NCBI RefSeq assembly: GCF_022458985.1
Contig: NC_061778.1
Span: forward strand, 3,799,501 to 3,863,500
Direction: 5' to 3'
DNA length: 64,000 bases
DNA from: Mugil cephalus
Taxonomy: Eukaryota; Chordata; Actinopteri; Mugiliformes; Mugilidae
Part shown: one piece after another, positions 24,333 through 44,606 of the stretch
Layout of the letters: each line of letters opens with the position of its first letter
Position numbering within the stretch: the first letter of the stretch is position 1
Made by a program: the position numbers and the translations under genes
Notes under the pieces: generated by a model
Seen by the model: only the letters and a program-made list of their open reading frames with translations
Databases searched by the model: none
Told to the model about the DNA's origin: nothing

Positions 24333-25136
24333 ATGCAATCTGAACCTTTTCCGAACGCCGCTTTTCCGGCCTTTTTTGGAATAAACGGGCTTCCGTTTGT
24401 GACAATTCACCTTTTAAGAGACGAGTTACATACACACAAGGGAACGAATTCATCCTCACATGGAAAAGAAAACCTGCCGTTTTCCTATATCTTTCATTTT
24501 ACTGGGGCTTTAAGGGCTACTTTCCTTTTATTTATTTATTTTTTGGTGACACCGTCACACGTTATTGTTAAATGCGGCAATTTTCTGAATAAGACTGTGG
24601 AAGTCATAGGTCGTTTCATTCATTCGTTTCTATTTTATACCAAAAATGAGCCGTGGGTCACCGAAGAGACGCACTGCCTCCTCGATATACAGTCGGAGGA
24701 GAACATATATATCGGCTGCTCGAAAAAGACGCACAAAAATGCCGTTGTCTACGTCCAAATCGCAGAGAGAATGTGTGAGATAGGCTTTACCCAGAGTCCG
24801 ACGCAGTGTCGGCTTAAAGTGAAAAACTTCGTCCGAGATCCCGCCAATAATTTTTATCCAGTGATTGAGCAGCTACGGGTCACACGTGGGTTTGTTTACA
24901 ATGTTGTTCCACATGTCAAAAAAAGTGCAATACAACCCGAAACAAGTTGTGTATGTGAGAGGTTGATTTCAAGAGACTGTTTGTACTGCGACTTGCTGAC
25001 ACATCGTGACATTACAATACAGAAAGGAAAAGAAAGGAAAGGAAAGGAAAAGACAGCCCTGCACAGCTCAAAGAAAGAAAAACAAAAGCAGAAATGTGAA
25101 CATAGTACAGTCTCTATAGGAATATATTACAGCTGA
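24333..25136 (+). pseudogene. Harbinger-type Myb/SANT-like DNA-binding protein relic, open over 267 codons
   Basis: The frame from ATG 24333 to TGA 25136 holds a Myb/SANT-like trihelix segment at residues about 107-180. It has W108 followed by EET, a LL-D-I motif, VYVQIAERM, and QCRLKVKNF. This spacing is the one seen in the Myb-like accessory proteins of PIF/Harbinger transposons, which help the transposase bind DNA. The 100 residues before it and the lysine-rich end after about 200 look like non-coding sequence that happens to be open, so the true coding part is perhaps 24650-24890. No DDE nuclease frame lies nearby. Most likely a transposon fossil; a domesticated gene is possible but unsupported. 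Confidence 0.55.
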
Positions 25137-25139
25137 TGG

Positions 25140-25765
25140 TTCATGAGATTCATTAGAGAAAGTCTAGATTCACCTGGGAGCAATTTACCAATTAAGGACA
25201 GAAGGAAAGAAAAATTAGTCTCATGGAAATGTATAGAAGTATGTTTGACATATTATGACAACTTGAGACCCATTGTAATAGATTCTGATCAACATAACAT
25301 ATCGATAATGTAGGTGCTATTTTTGATGTGCACAAGTGACACAATCATATGAAAATTGAACAGGAAGTCTTGAAAATTTCAATTCTGATCTGAGAAATGT
25401 ACCAAAGTAACTGATAAAAATGTAAATATGGGATTTTTTGGTAGCATTTACTAGAGATTTTCAGATTCAGTATTCAGAAAGGCACAAATATCTTTTTAAA
25501 AATATATTTTTTAACAAATACTTGTGAACAAATAGTTTTTATATTATTTGTATTGTATTTGTATTTGTACAAGAACAAGGACTTTATTTTTTATTATTAT
25601 TTTTTATTTTTTTTACCGTAACTGGCCTGTGGAGGCAACTAATAACTTTTGGGAAGTTAAGTTTGACTGATTATTCTTTACATTAGTGTTGACACGTCTG
25701 CACTCAGGTTCTCTCACGTTCGTCTTAGTTAGCATTCGTTAGCTCGGTAATTCAAACTATTGTCT
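25140..25765. other. AT-rich intergenic DNA, no gene seen
   Basis: Simple T- and A-rich sequence (densest near 25495-25615). It is probably the decayed flank of the adjacent mobile elements. Confidence 0.35.
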
Positions 25766-25767
25766 AC

Positions 25768-25937
25768 TGGTAAATGGTGAATGGTCTTGCTTTTATATAG
25801 CGCTTTTCTTTCTATTGCTACTAAAAGCTCTTTACAGTCACATGCAGGTTCAGTGTGTTGCTCAAGGACACTTAAGCATGTGGTACATTCTGGGGATCAA
25901 ACCGCTAACCTCTCCACCTACCCACTGAGCCACAGTC
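25768..25937 (-). mobile_element. tRNA-derived SINE
   Basis: Read on the minus strand, it starts with a tRNA-like head. There is an A-box-like TGGCTCAGTGGGTAG near 25935-25920 and a B-box-like GGTTTGATCCC near 25905-25890. A non-tRNA body with 'agtgtccttgagcaa' and the common fish tail 'aaaagcgctatataaa' follow. This layout is standard for teleost tRNA-SINEs. It is a retroposon, not a functional tRNA gene: the acceptor stem and anticodon arm do not fold properly. Confidence 0.7.
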
Positions 25938-26200
25938 AAATCATCATCACAGTCATGTTCTGCCTCTTCAAGTCGGCCTAAATCTCCTCTATTAGCTGCA
26001 TTTAATGCAAAACATCGACCAATACTGCAGATGCATCCAGAATTATTAGAATGGCGAATTAAAGAATACTTATTTTTACACATGCATATTCTAAATTAGA
26101 AGTGTAACTCAAAAACACTCCAATGGGACACAATACGTGGGGAAGCATAACATGATGCACTTTAACATAATTAAGTCCAACCCTCCACGAGATGAACTGA

Positions 26201-26205
26201 AAGAA

Positions 26206-26240
<35 letters not shown>

Positions 26241-26242
26241 CA
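26201..26242 (+). repeat. (GA)n microsatellite
   Basis: Near-perfect GA dinucleotide run. Confidence 0.9.
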
Positions 26243-26394
26243 TGCTTGAGTTGCTCAGTAACTGCAGTGAAGTCGTGTCTGTGTTCTCTCCCTCTGTCAG
26301 ATCCAGATATGCAACTTTATAACGGCCGCGTTTTTAAATGACGGCGTGGTTTCATTGTTTGTGGATTTATTTATTTCTTCCATTCTCGTCCTGC

Positions 26395-26452
26395 ACAGAG
26401 GAAATCTGCTCGTCTGGACTCTAGAAGCGAAAAACATGAAGGTCTGGGAGGT
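26395..26452 (+). other. Candidate non-coding first exon of the receptor gene
   Basis: A TATAA at about 26312 is followed about 140 bases on by ATGAAGGTCTGGGAG directly before a strong donor, GTGAGT, at 26453. A matching acceptor could be the ...ctttccag at about 28938, which precedes the coding start of the receptor by 115 bases. Spliced together, the upstream ATG would open a short reading frame ending at a TAG about 30 bases into the second exon. All of this is inference from splice-like sequence. Confidence 0.2.
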
Positions 26453-26691
26453 GAGTCGTTCCCTTCATTCTGTAAAAGACATGTTCACTATGTTTGTTGT
26501 GACATTTTAAAAATGATAACGAATGAACCGTTCCTTGTCACTTGTTCATGACGGCTGGTATCATGTACCATCATGTACCTGCTGCCAACTAGTAAGGTGA
26601 GTGAAAGACATAAAAATAAATGTGAACACGTGAATTTGAGAATATGTCAACGCTAATCATTCCACCATTTTTTGAAAAAGAAAAAAAATGT

Positions 26692-27438
26692 TTATTTAGG
26701 ACATATCCTAGGTAAACTGAATGCTGTTCATTAACATTTTGGAGCTCATGCGTGGTCTTGGTGTCTTTTGAAAACCAAGACTGTGAAGTTTCTAACACAA
26801 AAGAACTACTAAGTGGTTTTGTTCTTGAGTAATCAAAGTTGGCATACAGTTAACCTTTTGACTGGCATTGTAACCACGCGGTTGATCTTTTCTGGTAGTA
26901 GTAGTAGTAGTACACAAAAAAATGCTTTATTTCTCATTTTATACCCATTTTCTAACCATCGCTGCTCATCCACATGGTTGAGGATGTTAACTCCCAAATC
27001 AGTTTTTTAAAACATTAACCTTTTGACTGGCATTAACCACACGGTTGATCTTTTTTTTGTAGTAGTAGACAATAAAATGCTTAATTTCTAACCTTTGCTA
27101 GTCATTCAGTTTGTAAGACACACGAATTTGCCCATGTGCGAACACGTTACATTTACAAATATCTAAGCTGTGGCTTTTATACTTTTTGAGCTACGGTGCT
27201 TTTGAACAGATCAGCTCAAAAATATCCATCAAACACCTTCTGGATTCATATTGTGTCAATCTGCACAGTCGTGTGAACACTCTATTTGCAGTGCGTGCTA
27301 TTAACATAGATTGAAAATGAATGATATTTAATTGTGACTAATCTTATTTCTTAGTGGGGAAGTCAAATAGTTAAAAAAATAAGAAGTCTTTGATGAATCC
27401 TATAATGACTTTTATCAATGAAATCAGAAGAAAATTGC
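26692..27438 (+). repeat. Expanded copy of the inverted repeat, with internal tandem duplication
   Basis: The outer blocks 26692-26850 and 27392-27438 match the inverted copy at 17550-17785. The intervening 540 bases contain two direct repeats of about 75-85 bases, at 26850-26934 and 27015-27089. They share 'ttaaccttttgactggcatt' and a following (GTA)n run. The insertion probably arose after the repeat was in place. Confidence 0.65.
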
Positions 27439-27439
27439 T

Positions 27440-28725
27440 TAAACACAACTGGTGTCCAGAGGTCTGATTGGTTTAAAAAGATACTGGTTTCCCAGAGGAC
27501 CCCGAGGAATGTTAAAGTGTTAATGATAGCCTCCAGCTTCTGTTTCTGAGCAAGTAAAAGTAGACAGAAAAAAAAAAGAAGACTATTTTTAGACGTCTAT
27601 CTGAAGTCTGAAGTTCACTGTTGGTGTGATGTGGGAATACCGAGGAAAAAAAAATAAATCAGTGAACGACCATCATTGCTTTGTTTTGATTCTACCAACA
27701 GAACAAGTGTCTTCGAGTGAGAGCGTCGAGCTTTTAGGCTCCTGTCCTGAAAGATAAAGTTTATTGTTGGATCGGACCCAGGCGACCCCGGGTCGTCTCT
27801 TTAGTTGAGCTGCTGAAGGTCTAGATTACTGGAATATTCCCCCATGAGCCTCCACTCCTCCACTCCCATTCACAACTCACTTTCTCATTCCTCTATTACA
27901 TGTCATCAACTCCAACACTGACTCTCTCCACTGGTTTTATCTGCCGTCACCATCCATGCATCATTTGAATCACCTATGCATCACGTCACCATCTTTCATC
28001 CGTGTCTCTTCTCTTCTCTTCTCTTCTCTTCTCTTCCCACCTTCTTCTTCTTTTTCTGTCTCATGTGAGCTGTGTTCATGCTCTTACTTTTACTTGCTCG
28101 CTCTGGGGATTTTTGGGCTCCGGGGCCTCGTAACCATCTGCAGACAAATTTGCTGCTTCCAATTGGTGCAATATAAATAGAACTTTGACCGAATTGAACT
28201 AGAATGACGAGTGATTTGCACAACTTAAAAATGGGGCTTTCAACGAAATTGCTTCTTGCAGACAGCCCTCGCTACATCGTGCTCAATGTAGGCTCATGTG
28301 CAACCATGTCCTATCGTCTTCTACATATAAACCAACAAAGAGGATGTTGTACGTGTGGCTATGACATAACAATCTGAAATATTTCTTATTTCTTGCTGTA
28401 GATAGAGCCCTTCCTTTTCCCTCAGCGTTCATCACGTAACATCTGTTCCCACAGCACAAAGCGAAAGCAGCCAACGGTTCGAGAGTAGCGTTTCGTGGTC
28501 GTAACTTATTTCCGCACGTCAAACAAGTCAAAACAAAAAGGTATAGGTGGAGACGCTCAGAGCATCTGGAAAAGCATCTCTGTCAAACCTAAACCAGAGC
28601 TAACACACTTCATCTCGGGCGGTGAAGGCGGAAACTAAACAGACGGAGATTTACGAGGTCCTCGGGCCTGTAGTTAAATACAGGGAGGACAGAATCTAAA
28701 AGTACACGGTGTGAGTCACCGTGTA
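27440..28725. other. Intergenic DNA upstream of the receptor gene
   Basis: Holds a (TCTTC)n microsatellite near 28006-28036 and a LINE-like tail at about 28140-28200 ('tgcaatataaatag' then 'gaattgaact'). No protein-coding exon is supported. Confidence 0.4.
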
Positions 28726-28727
28726 GA

Positions 28728-28870
28728 GCAAGAGGTCTTCAGCGTTTTCCAGGCCAAGGACCCACAAGCTGATGGAGAGATTAAGTAGGGACCCCCTACC
28801 TATTATATGTGTTCTATTTAAACTCATTATTATTATCATTTTACAATAAATATTAAGCTGTCCTTCTACA
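28728..28870 (+). mobile_element. hAT-like non-autonomous element end, copy 2
   Basis: Shares 'gatggagagattaagtaggg' and flanking sequence with 22970-23130. It lies about 180 bases before the coding start of the receptor gene, so it could sit in or near the promoter or 5' UTR intron. Confidence 0.5.
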
Positions 28871-29052
28871 ATTTTGCAACCTATGGTGTAGATGACAGAT
28901 AGATATTGATTGTTATTGTTTTTTTTAATCTTTCCAGGTGATCTGGAGCAGGGTAGAGGAGGAGTAGGGCGCTCCCGTCTGGAACGTTTCCCACCGTTTC
29001 CTGTACTTGATCTCTGTTGACTTCCTGATGAAGTACTGCACACCTCTGAGTG

Positions 29053-37725
<8,673 letters not shown>

Positions 37726-38604
37726 CGCTACATCTCCGCTTGCAGACCGGATGGGAGCGGGAGAAGAGAAAGAGGAGGTGACCTGTGAAAGCTGAACGTT
37801 CAGAATATGTTTTTAAACCACTCTTTGACTGTTGACGGAGATCAAGCTGAGTGGATGGAGGACGCTGCATTTCATTTCATTCATGCTGTGGTGCCTAAAA
37901 GCAGCAGTGACTCACTTGGACCTGCAAAAAGGAACAATTTCCATTTGAGGATAATTTGTACTCCAAGACTCATATCCTGCATATCCTCAATCTCTTATTT
38001 TATTTCCATAGAGAAAACAATGTAATTTTATTTATCTTTTTCTACCTCTGAAATGATGTTCAAAGATGTATATGTGCCAGACAAGTTCAGCAGAACAGCT
38101 TTTTGTTTTTTTTTTTTTTACCACTAACAGGATAAAACCACATCACTCCACTCCCCACTGGCCGCTTTTGAGACGATAACTTTCTGCTGTACGGCTGTTG
38201 GATCTTGTCCGCGTTTTTCAACAAATGTTTTCCCTACAAATTAGTGCAATCATGCACAACGAGCACCAGAAACTCCCAAAAGACAAACAAAAGTTATTCC
38301 CCTAATGAGAGTCAATGCACTGAAAAACCGCAGTCTCACCTGAACCGGTTCCTCAGTTCAACGGGAGGTCTTTATTTTCACTTCAGTGTTTTTTTTGTTT
38401 TTTTTTTGTGCTTTTCCACACCTTGACTCGGATTTTTGCCCTCGCCACAACCTCGAGATGCTGAATGCAGCCTCTTTTATCACAGAAAAATGTCAGTAAG
38501 CTCTTTTGCTGGCCCTTTTTTTTTTTTTTTTTTAAATGTGTAGCATCTAATTTGGACCTTTTGGAATCGAAATTAAACTTAAGCGCAAAGATACAGCTGT
38601 CTCT

Positions 38605-38619
38605 GCCGCCATCTAGTGG
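38605..38619 (-). promoter_or_regulatory. CTCF-like motif between convergent gipr and thap8
   Basis: The minus strand reads CCACTAGATGGCGGC, a full match to CCASYAGRKGGCRSY. It sits about 900 bases after the receptor stop, in its 3' UTR or just beyond. Confidence 0.5.
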
Positions 38620-38753
38620 AAAGATTGAGAATTCTCCCTGAGGGGAACGTATTTATTACAAAAACCTAATAAGCAGGTTTAACAGGTGTGTTTTTCTATG
38701 AGTTCAGTATTTATATAAAAGTCACTTAAATCAATGTTTTCTGAATTTCCAAT

Positions 38754-38796
38754 AATAAAAACGTGGGAAAAAATGCTTTAAGAGCTGTGTAATAAA
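38754..38796 (+). terminator. Polyadenylation signals of the receptor gene
   Basis: AATAAA at 38754-38759 and at 38791-38796. They imply a 3' UTR of about 1.05 kb after the stop at 37725, ending about 500 bases from the opposing thap8 stop codon. Confidence 0.5.
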
Positions 38797-39078
38797 CTGA
38801 TCACTGAGGCCGAATCAGCTCCTCCCTAACTCAACTCACCATGCAGCAACTTGCTCTTAGTAGCGAATCAAATTTTCCACGAGCCGATCCTGAAATGATG
38901 CGTTCTTTACTGATGCTACAGACTGTGACTTCTGTTCTGGCTCATTTGTTTTGTTTCAATCGTCCGAACTCGCTGACAGACGTAGGCAGCAGATGCATCT
39001 GAAGAAATGAATCAGACAAACCAAAAATAAAAGTCACCTTTTTATGATATTTACATTATCCCAAAAAAAGAAATACAC

Positions 39079-39084
39079 TTTAAT
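39079..39084 (-). terminator. Possible polyadenylation signal of thap8
   Basis: The minus strand reads ATTAAA about 240 bases after the thap8 stop. No canonical AATAAA was found nearer, so this variant is a weak proposal. Confidence 0.3.
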
Positions 39085-39322
39085 AAGTCAGAACAAAATG
39101 GAGTTGAAGGAAGAGTGGAGCTATAGAAGACAAAAACCCTTAAAAAAAACAAAAAAAACAAAAACACATTCAACGTTGTCCCGTGTTAATCATTCATAAT
39201 TGTGCAAACCTCATTTGATACATAGATATTGTTTAGATTAGAGCCTTTTTGTTTTGTTTTCGGTACAGTAGTAAACCCCATTATATGTTTTGGCACGGTG
39301 CACACTGACGTCCACGATCAGG

Positions 39323-42300
39323 TCACAGCTTTTCCTCCGAGTCGTTCAGTGGAGTGCACAAGTACGCAACGTCGTCCTCTTCGTAGATGATGGCCACGGT
39401 CTCACCGGGATGTGACGCCGCCGCACTGGTCTGTATATAGGCCTGAGGGAAAAGGAACGAAAAAATACTGATTACCATTTAATGAAGAATTCTATTTCCA
39501 TACTTCCATCCAATTCAAAATGAATACCCTCTCAAGAAGCTGCAGCCGCTCCTCGTTCAGCAGGTTGTTTTGCCTCAGCTGACTGACCACGTTCTCCAGT
39601 CCTAAGAGTTTCTCCAGGTGTCGACGGTGGCGCTGCTGCAGCACCTTCACCTTTTTCTGTAGCTCGGCCACAATCGCCTCCAGCTGCTCCTTGCTCAGAC
39701 TGTTCTTGTGGTAACTTTTCATGAAACAAGACGAGAGGATACAGAAAGAGAAGCATGATGCCGAAGAGCTTTTTATTAACAGCTTTAAATATGTTGATAT
39801 CTTCTTATTTAGTGTTCGCTGCATCTTTGATTAATTTTCCATCTATGGCTGGGCGGTATAAACATGTATATCACGGTATTTTTCAAAATTCTAATGGTTA
39901 CGGTATTTTTTTTATGCATAATCGCGTGTTCACAACATTTTCTACTGATTGAGAGAGGAACTAATGCAGCGGATTGACTAAGAATGGACTATTTTACTGC
40001 GATAATGAGTAAATATTGTAGAATAATCCCTCACTAGTAGCAAAATAGTTGGAGTGGCCCCGTGTTAGCGCTGCTTGCTAATGTCGAAATCCGCGGACAG
40101 CTCGGAGATAAAAAATAAATAAATTAAATGTTATCAAGATTAAAAGAAGAAACATGGACAATTACGGTTTAATTTATTTTGACATATTTATCAATATTTA
40201 AACACATTTAAACTATTGTGTCTGTAATGTCGATAGCAGCGCGACCGGCTACCGTAATAATTGTAGTCTGCGCGCAAAGTTTCTTTTCTCATTCATAAAA
40301 ACATAAAATTGCGGAAATTTTCGGGGACAGCTTTAGCGGGGGGACAGGTCATAAAAAACGGGGACTGTCCCCTAGAACCCAGGGACGTCTGGTCACTCTA
40401 AAAGACTACAACAACAAAACAACCACACATCGCACTGACGCCGTTGTCACACCATGTGTGTTTCGAAGCGCTACATTGAAAATGGTCCGGTCTGAAACTG
40501 TATCTCGCGTTCCGTGTAATCAAATACACCGGTATGCCGGTATATTAAAAACTCATACCGAAAAAATACCACATTCGGTATGAACCGCATACCGGACAGC
40601 CCTATTTTCATCTATGACCTAAACCGAAAACTGAATCAATTTTTTTCCACTGTAAACTCAATCAATGATAAATCTTTAATAAAACAAACTGAAAGCACAG
40701 ACAAATGAAGACCAGTTCTCACCAGTGTTCCTCCAGCTGTTGATCTTGCTGCTCGGTGTCCTCTTCCTCGGACTTGCCCTCGTCTCCCTCGCCCCCCTCC
40801 GAGTCCAGTCTTTCCACATTGAGGACCACAGTGGGGGAGGGTGTAGCGTGCTTGGACACTATAGGCAGGGTGGATGTGATGGGCTTGGAGCTCAGGGCGG
40901 AGGACAGGACCGTATCAGGGGAGAAGGTGAACCTGGGAGATGCGTCACTGGGGAAAACACTTGGAATCGTCTGGAAGTAGGCGATGACCTGGGTCCCATG
41001 GCCTCTGTGGACATCTGACAACTCTTCTGTGGTATAAGTCACATCTTCAGCTAAACCAGAGGCCACGGCTTCATCTGAACAGCCAAGTGTGGGGTCGTTC
41101 ACCACCAGCCTGTGACCCTGAGTTAAAATGGCAGCGGTGATTCCACTCACAAGCTCATCCTGCCCTTCACCAGCAGAACATTCAGACATCACCACCACCT
41201 CCTCCGAGCTCCCTCCGCCGTCACCGAGATCATCTACCGTCTGGAATAAAGTTAAAGGGACGTTTATTCTCGTCTCAGCTCCGTCCACGGCTGCCAGCGG
41301 GTCCAGGCCGGTCTGGAGAGAGCAGTCATATCCTGCAGCGTCACCGGACTCCACCAAGCTCATTTCTCCGTGTTGCGATGGGTCGACAGCGATCTCGTAC
41401 AGATGAACCGTGTGCATCATGTTCTGCATCTCTACGGCGTCAAAAGCCGTGGTCCTGTCATCCGACGCGACGGTGCTTTGACTGCTGTTCACCCTCAGCC
41501 GCTTCGGCTTCATCTCACTGTGATCCGTGGCCGCTTTCCTTTTCTAGAAAGAAAAAAGAAGTGCGTGTTTACTTGAAGGAACACGATAGGTTTTATAGTC
41601 AGACGTTAATGATCTACAAGGGAAATTACTTCATTACTACATTCTTAAAACCACAAGTAAAAAGAAAGATAAAATAAGATTAGATTAAAATAAAATAAGT
41701 GATATCTAGTAAAATAAAATAAACAAATTTACAGAATTATGATTATGAACAAACATGTATTTTTCCAATCAGTTATAGTATATAATTACAAGACTTCACA
41801 TAATTTGTTTCTTATAAAAAAAGGAAATAAAGAGAGGAAATATCTCCAACATAAACAACGTCCATTAACAATACTTCATTGCCCATCATTTCCTTTTACC
41901 ATCTTTTTTTTTTTTCAATTGGAAAAGAAAGTGTAGACTGAAGCCAAACGTTATTTAGTCAACCCTTCCAAAACAAATATAATTACCTGCTTTGTTCCCT
42001 CATCTACTAGTTTAACTACTCTACGGTAACATAATATTTTCCTTCTGCATTCAGATGTTCTATCGGAATCTGACACGGATGCTGCCAATAATCAGTTGAC
42101 ACAAGTTCAAATACTTTGAAGTGTAAAACTTTTTTATAGAATTATTCGTTGTTAAATGAGATTCGTAATTACACAATTCTATGAGAAAACTACAAAGAAA
42201 CTAGTTTTGCAAATAAATGCAAAAATAAACTGACTCACTCTCATTAGAACAGCTTTAAATTCTTCCTGCTCCGATATAAAAGCTGCACCATTAACAGAAA

Positions 42301-44242
42301 CTAAAACATGGAGGTTCACATTGATAAGACTCTGTGCTGCCTAAACGTAGTTCATTTGACAGTAGCGTATTTTTATTAAAGAGATGGAGCTTGAGGATTA
42401 AGGTTTTCTCGTGTTTTACCTCAGCCTCCTGGAAGACTGTGGGCACGGCGTCGTTCTCGAGGTAACGGATCCCCCATCGCACCTTGAAGCAGGAAGGTGC
42501 AAAATGTTCATGGCAAATGTACTGGTGTCGAGAGGGAGTCCAGTTCTCACGGCCCATGTTCCTCAGCCACTGCTGCAGCCGGACCGGGTCCTGGAGAGGA
42601 AACCTGAAATACAATTTAAAAAAAATAAAAATAAAAAATACAAATAAGGGACTCTGGTCACACTTGGCGTCTTTCAAGTGAAATATGTTGAAATATTTAA
42701 ATAAATTTATTGTTATTTAACAAACTGTATGTTTACAAGGTTTGAGTTAGTTATATGTATATATATCTGTATAATTCTACTTTTATTTTATTTTATAGTG
42801 CTTTTTCTATTGTTTTATATTGCACTACTGACAATAAAGGACTCAAACAACAGCTTCATTTGTTTTGATGATTTCACAGTAAATCGATGAGCATTAAAAG
42901 CTCCAAAACTAAAGTGAAAATCACCACATGAGATATGATGCGATCAGGTAACTGACTCATCACAAGTTTGGCTTTTAATGTGTAAAATGATCCAACTCTG
43001 TTCATTACGTAGGCCACAGTTAGTGCTGCGACCAACCGTCACCTTCACTGAAAGACGCGCCTCATATTTTAAGGGAGGTAGATTAAATATTAGAACACTT
43101 TTTTTTAACCTCCTGAGACCTGAGCTTTAGTTTGCTATGCATTTTTAATTTCTCCAAGGTATTTGGGATTAGTAGAACCTAAAAACTATAAAAACTAAGC
43201 ATCATCGTTGAACAGGAGGTACATTTTTTGGAAAAAGTGATGCTCTTATATGTGGACATGGGGATTATTTCACTGTGTATTATAATAAACTCACCAATAT
43301 TTAACTAAGTATAAAACTAAACATGCAAATAATTAAGTCCCAGTGTCCTCAATCAAGTATTTGCTAATTAGTGAAGTTATAGCTCGTTACTATTGATAGA
43401 ATTTGTTAAGAAAAGTTAATAAACATAAATAAACAAGTTTCAACTGAGGTTTTGTACATTTTTGCTCTTTTGCTACGCGATCGGCTGCAGAATGAATCGA
43501 CTGAAATGCCATGACGTGTTTTTACACCAACTAGTGCGTAGTTATGAGGATAAAAGTTTAAATGGAGCAGAATGAGCTGCCCCAAACCTAAGACAAAATG
43601 TCCCCACATGAGGAAGCAGGTTAAATATTGGCCCACTGCCAATAAAACATAAAGCCATGACAGTAGTAGTTCCTACGAGTTTCACGACTGTCACTGTTTT
43701 TTTGTTTTTTTAAGAATTAGCTTCATAATTAAAAGTATCTATAACCTGTCATCGCTATAACCAACACATCACAAAAACAAACCTGCTACAATAAATAAAT
43801 AAACATATTAACCTTCCAAGAAACCTTAAAGTCCGTCTTAAAATGTAAAATTTGCATGTCATACTACCCTGTGACCTGGCAGCCATATGTCACAGTTCAT
43901 GATTAAATCAGGATTTGTTTCAAAGGTCAAAACAAGAAACTTAGCAAGTCATCAAAACATAAGCGGCAACAAAATCTGCAGGTTTCTCGACTACACAGAT
44001 TCGCTTCGGTAGATAAAAAGCTGTGAATAAATATCTCGAAGGTGTTAAGCAGTGACTCGTCAAACAGGAAAAAGTTGCTTGGGGTTTTGATGACGTCCCT
44101 ATGAGCTCGGCTCAGTGTGTGAGGAGCGGCTTCATTTAGCGAGACACATCAAATCAACCTCTTACTTGTAGAAGCTTTTCCTGTCGGTGCCGCCGCCTCC
44201 GGAGTCATTCCTGCAGTTCGGGACCGAACAATATTTGGGCAT
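39323..44242 (-). CDS. thap8: THAP-domain protein, THAP8-like, 462 aa, five exons
   Basis: Presumed nuclear zinc-dependent DNA-binding protein. Coding exons on the minus strand: 44242-44166, 42603-42420, 41543-40723, 39714-39528 and 39442-39323; all have GT/AG borders and join in frame to TGA. The N-terminus is a complete THAP domain: C5, C10, W38, C56, H59 (C2CH zinc ligands) and AVPTVF at 78-83. A KRKAA basic stretch follows at 88-92 and is a likely nuclear signal. The middle, residues about 95-360, is a long acidic, serine/threonine-rich region ending in a glutamate/glutamine-rich stretch. A leucine-rich coiled coil follows at about 365-425. The THAP-domain interior and the coiled coil resemble human THAP8 as remembered, but this protein is much longer (human about 270 aa). 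It is convergent with gipr and tandem with ppp5c, whose 3' UTR appears to end only about 350 bases upstream of this ATG. Confidence 0.88.
39845..40604. mobile_element. hAT-like MITE in thap8 intron 3
   Basis: The left end reads 'atggctgggcggtataaac' and the right end, read in reverse, 'agggctgtccggtatgcgg'. Both ends are rich in 'cggtat' motifs pointing inwards. Similar flanks, attttccatct on the left (39834-39844) and ttttcatct on the right (40605-40613), look like an 8-bp-class target duplication with later change. No transposase is visible. The 'agggctg...' ends are typical of non-autonomous hAT elements in fish. Confidence 0.6.
42604..44165 (-). other. thap8 intron 1, with a LINE-like tail
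   Basis: The intron is AT-rich. At about 42775-42852 it contains 'ttgcactactgacaataaag', an L2-like LINE 3' end on the plus strand. No exon was recognised inside. Confidence 0.5.
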
Positions 44243-44367
44243 TTCAGGCTGGTGTCGCTTCTCCTGGGTCCGAGTCCGACTGGGTTCATGGGAAGGTGAA
44301 ACGCGTGTTGTGTGTTGTCAACTGGCGGCGCGTAGTTGACGAGTGGCGATCAGCTGTTAAAAACGTG

Positions 44368-44375
44368 TGACGTCA
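44368..44375. promoter_or_regulatory. CRE (TGACGTCA) in the thap8 promoter
   Basis: A perfect palindromic CRE lies 126 bases upstream of the thap8 ATG in a short GC-richer region (44180-44420) without a TATA box. This would fit a CREB/ATF-responsive housekeeping-type promoter; the function is inferred. Confidence 0.45.
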
Positions 44376-44600
44376 AATGTGTGCGACGGTCGCTGAACCC
44401 GGAAATGGACTTTCCCGTCCGCGTTTGTTATTAAATCTTATGCAAATGCCTTTAATAGGATAAGATAAAGTTAGATAATAACCTCCCTGTTAAATAGGAA
44501 ACATTTTCACTTGTTTGTGGGAAACTCCTGACACAAAAATAAATGTAGTCGACGTAAATAAAGATACCAGCTTGTTTCTAAAATCACTGGACTGGCTTTT

Positions 44601-44606
44601 TTTATT
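44601..44606 (-). terminator. ppp5c: Polyadenylation signal of ppp5c
   Basis: The only AATAAA on the minus strand in the 1.1 kb after the ppp5c stop at 45712. It would place the transcript end some 300-350 bases before the thap8 start. Confidence 0.5.

Noticed and set aside
24144..24410. 88-codon antisense frame over the Harbinger-like end
   Set aside because: It arises from the hairpin sequence of the transposon end.
25870..25937. Possible tRNA gene on the minus strand
   Set aside because: A- and B-box-like sequences are present but the cloverleaf does not form, and the attached body is a SINE.
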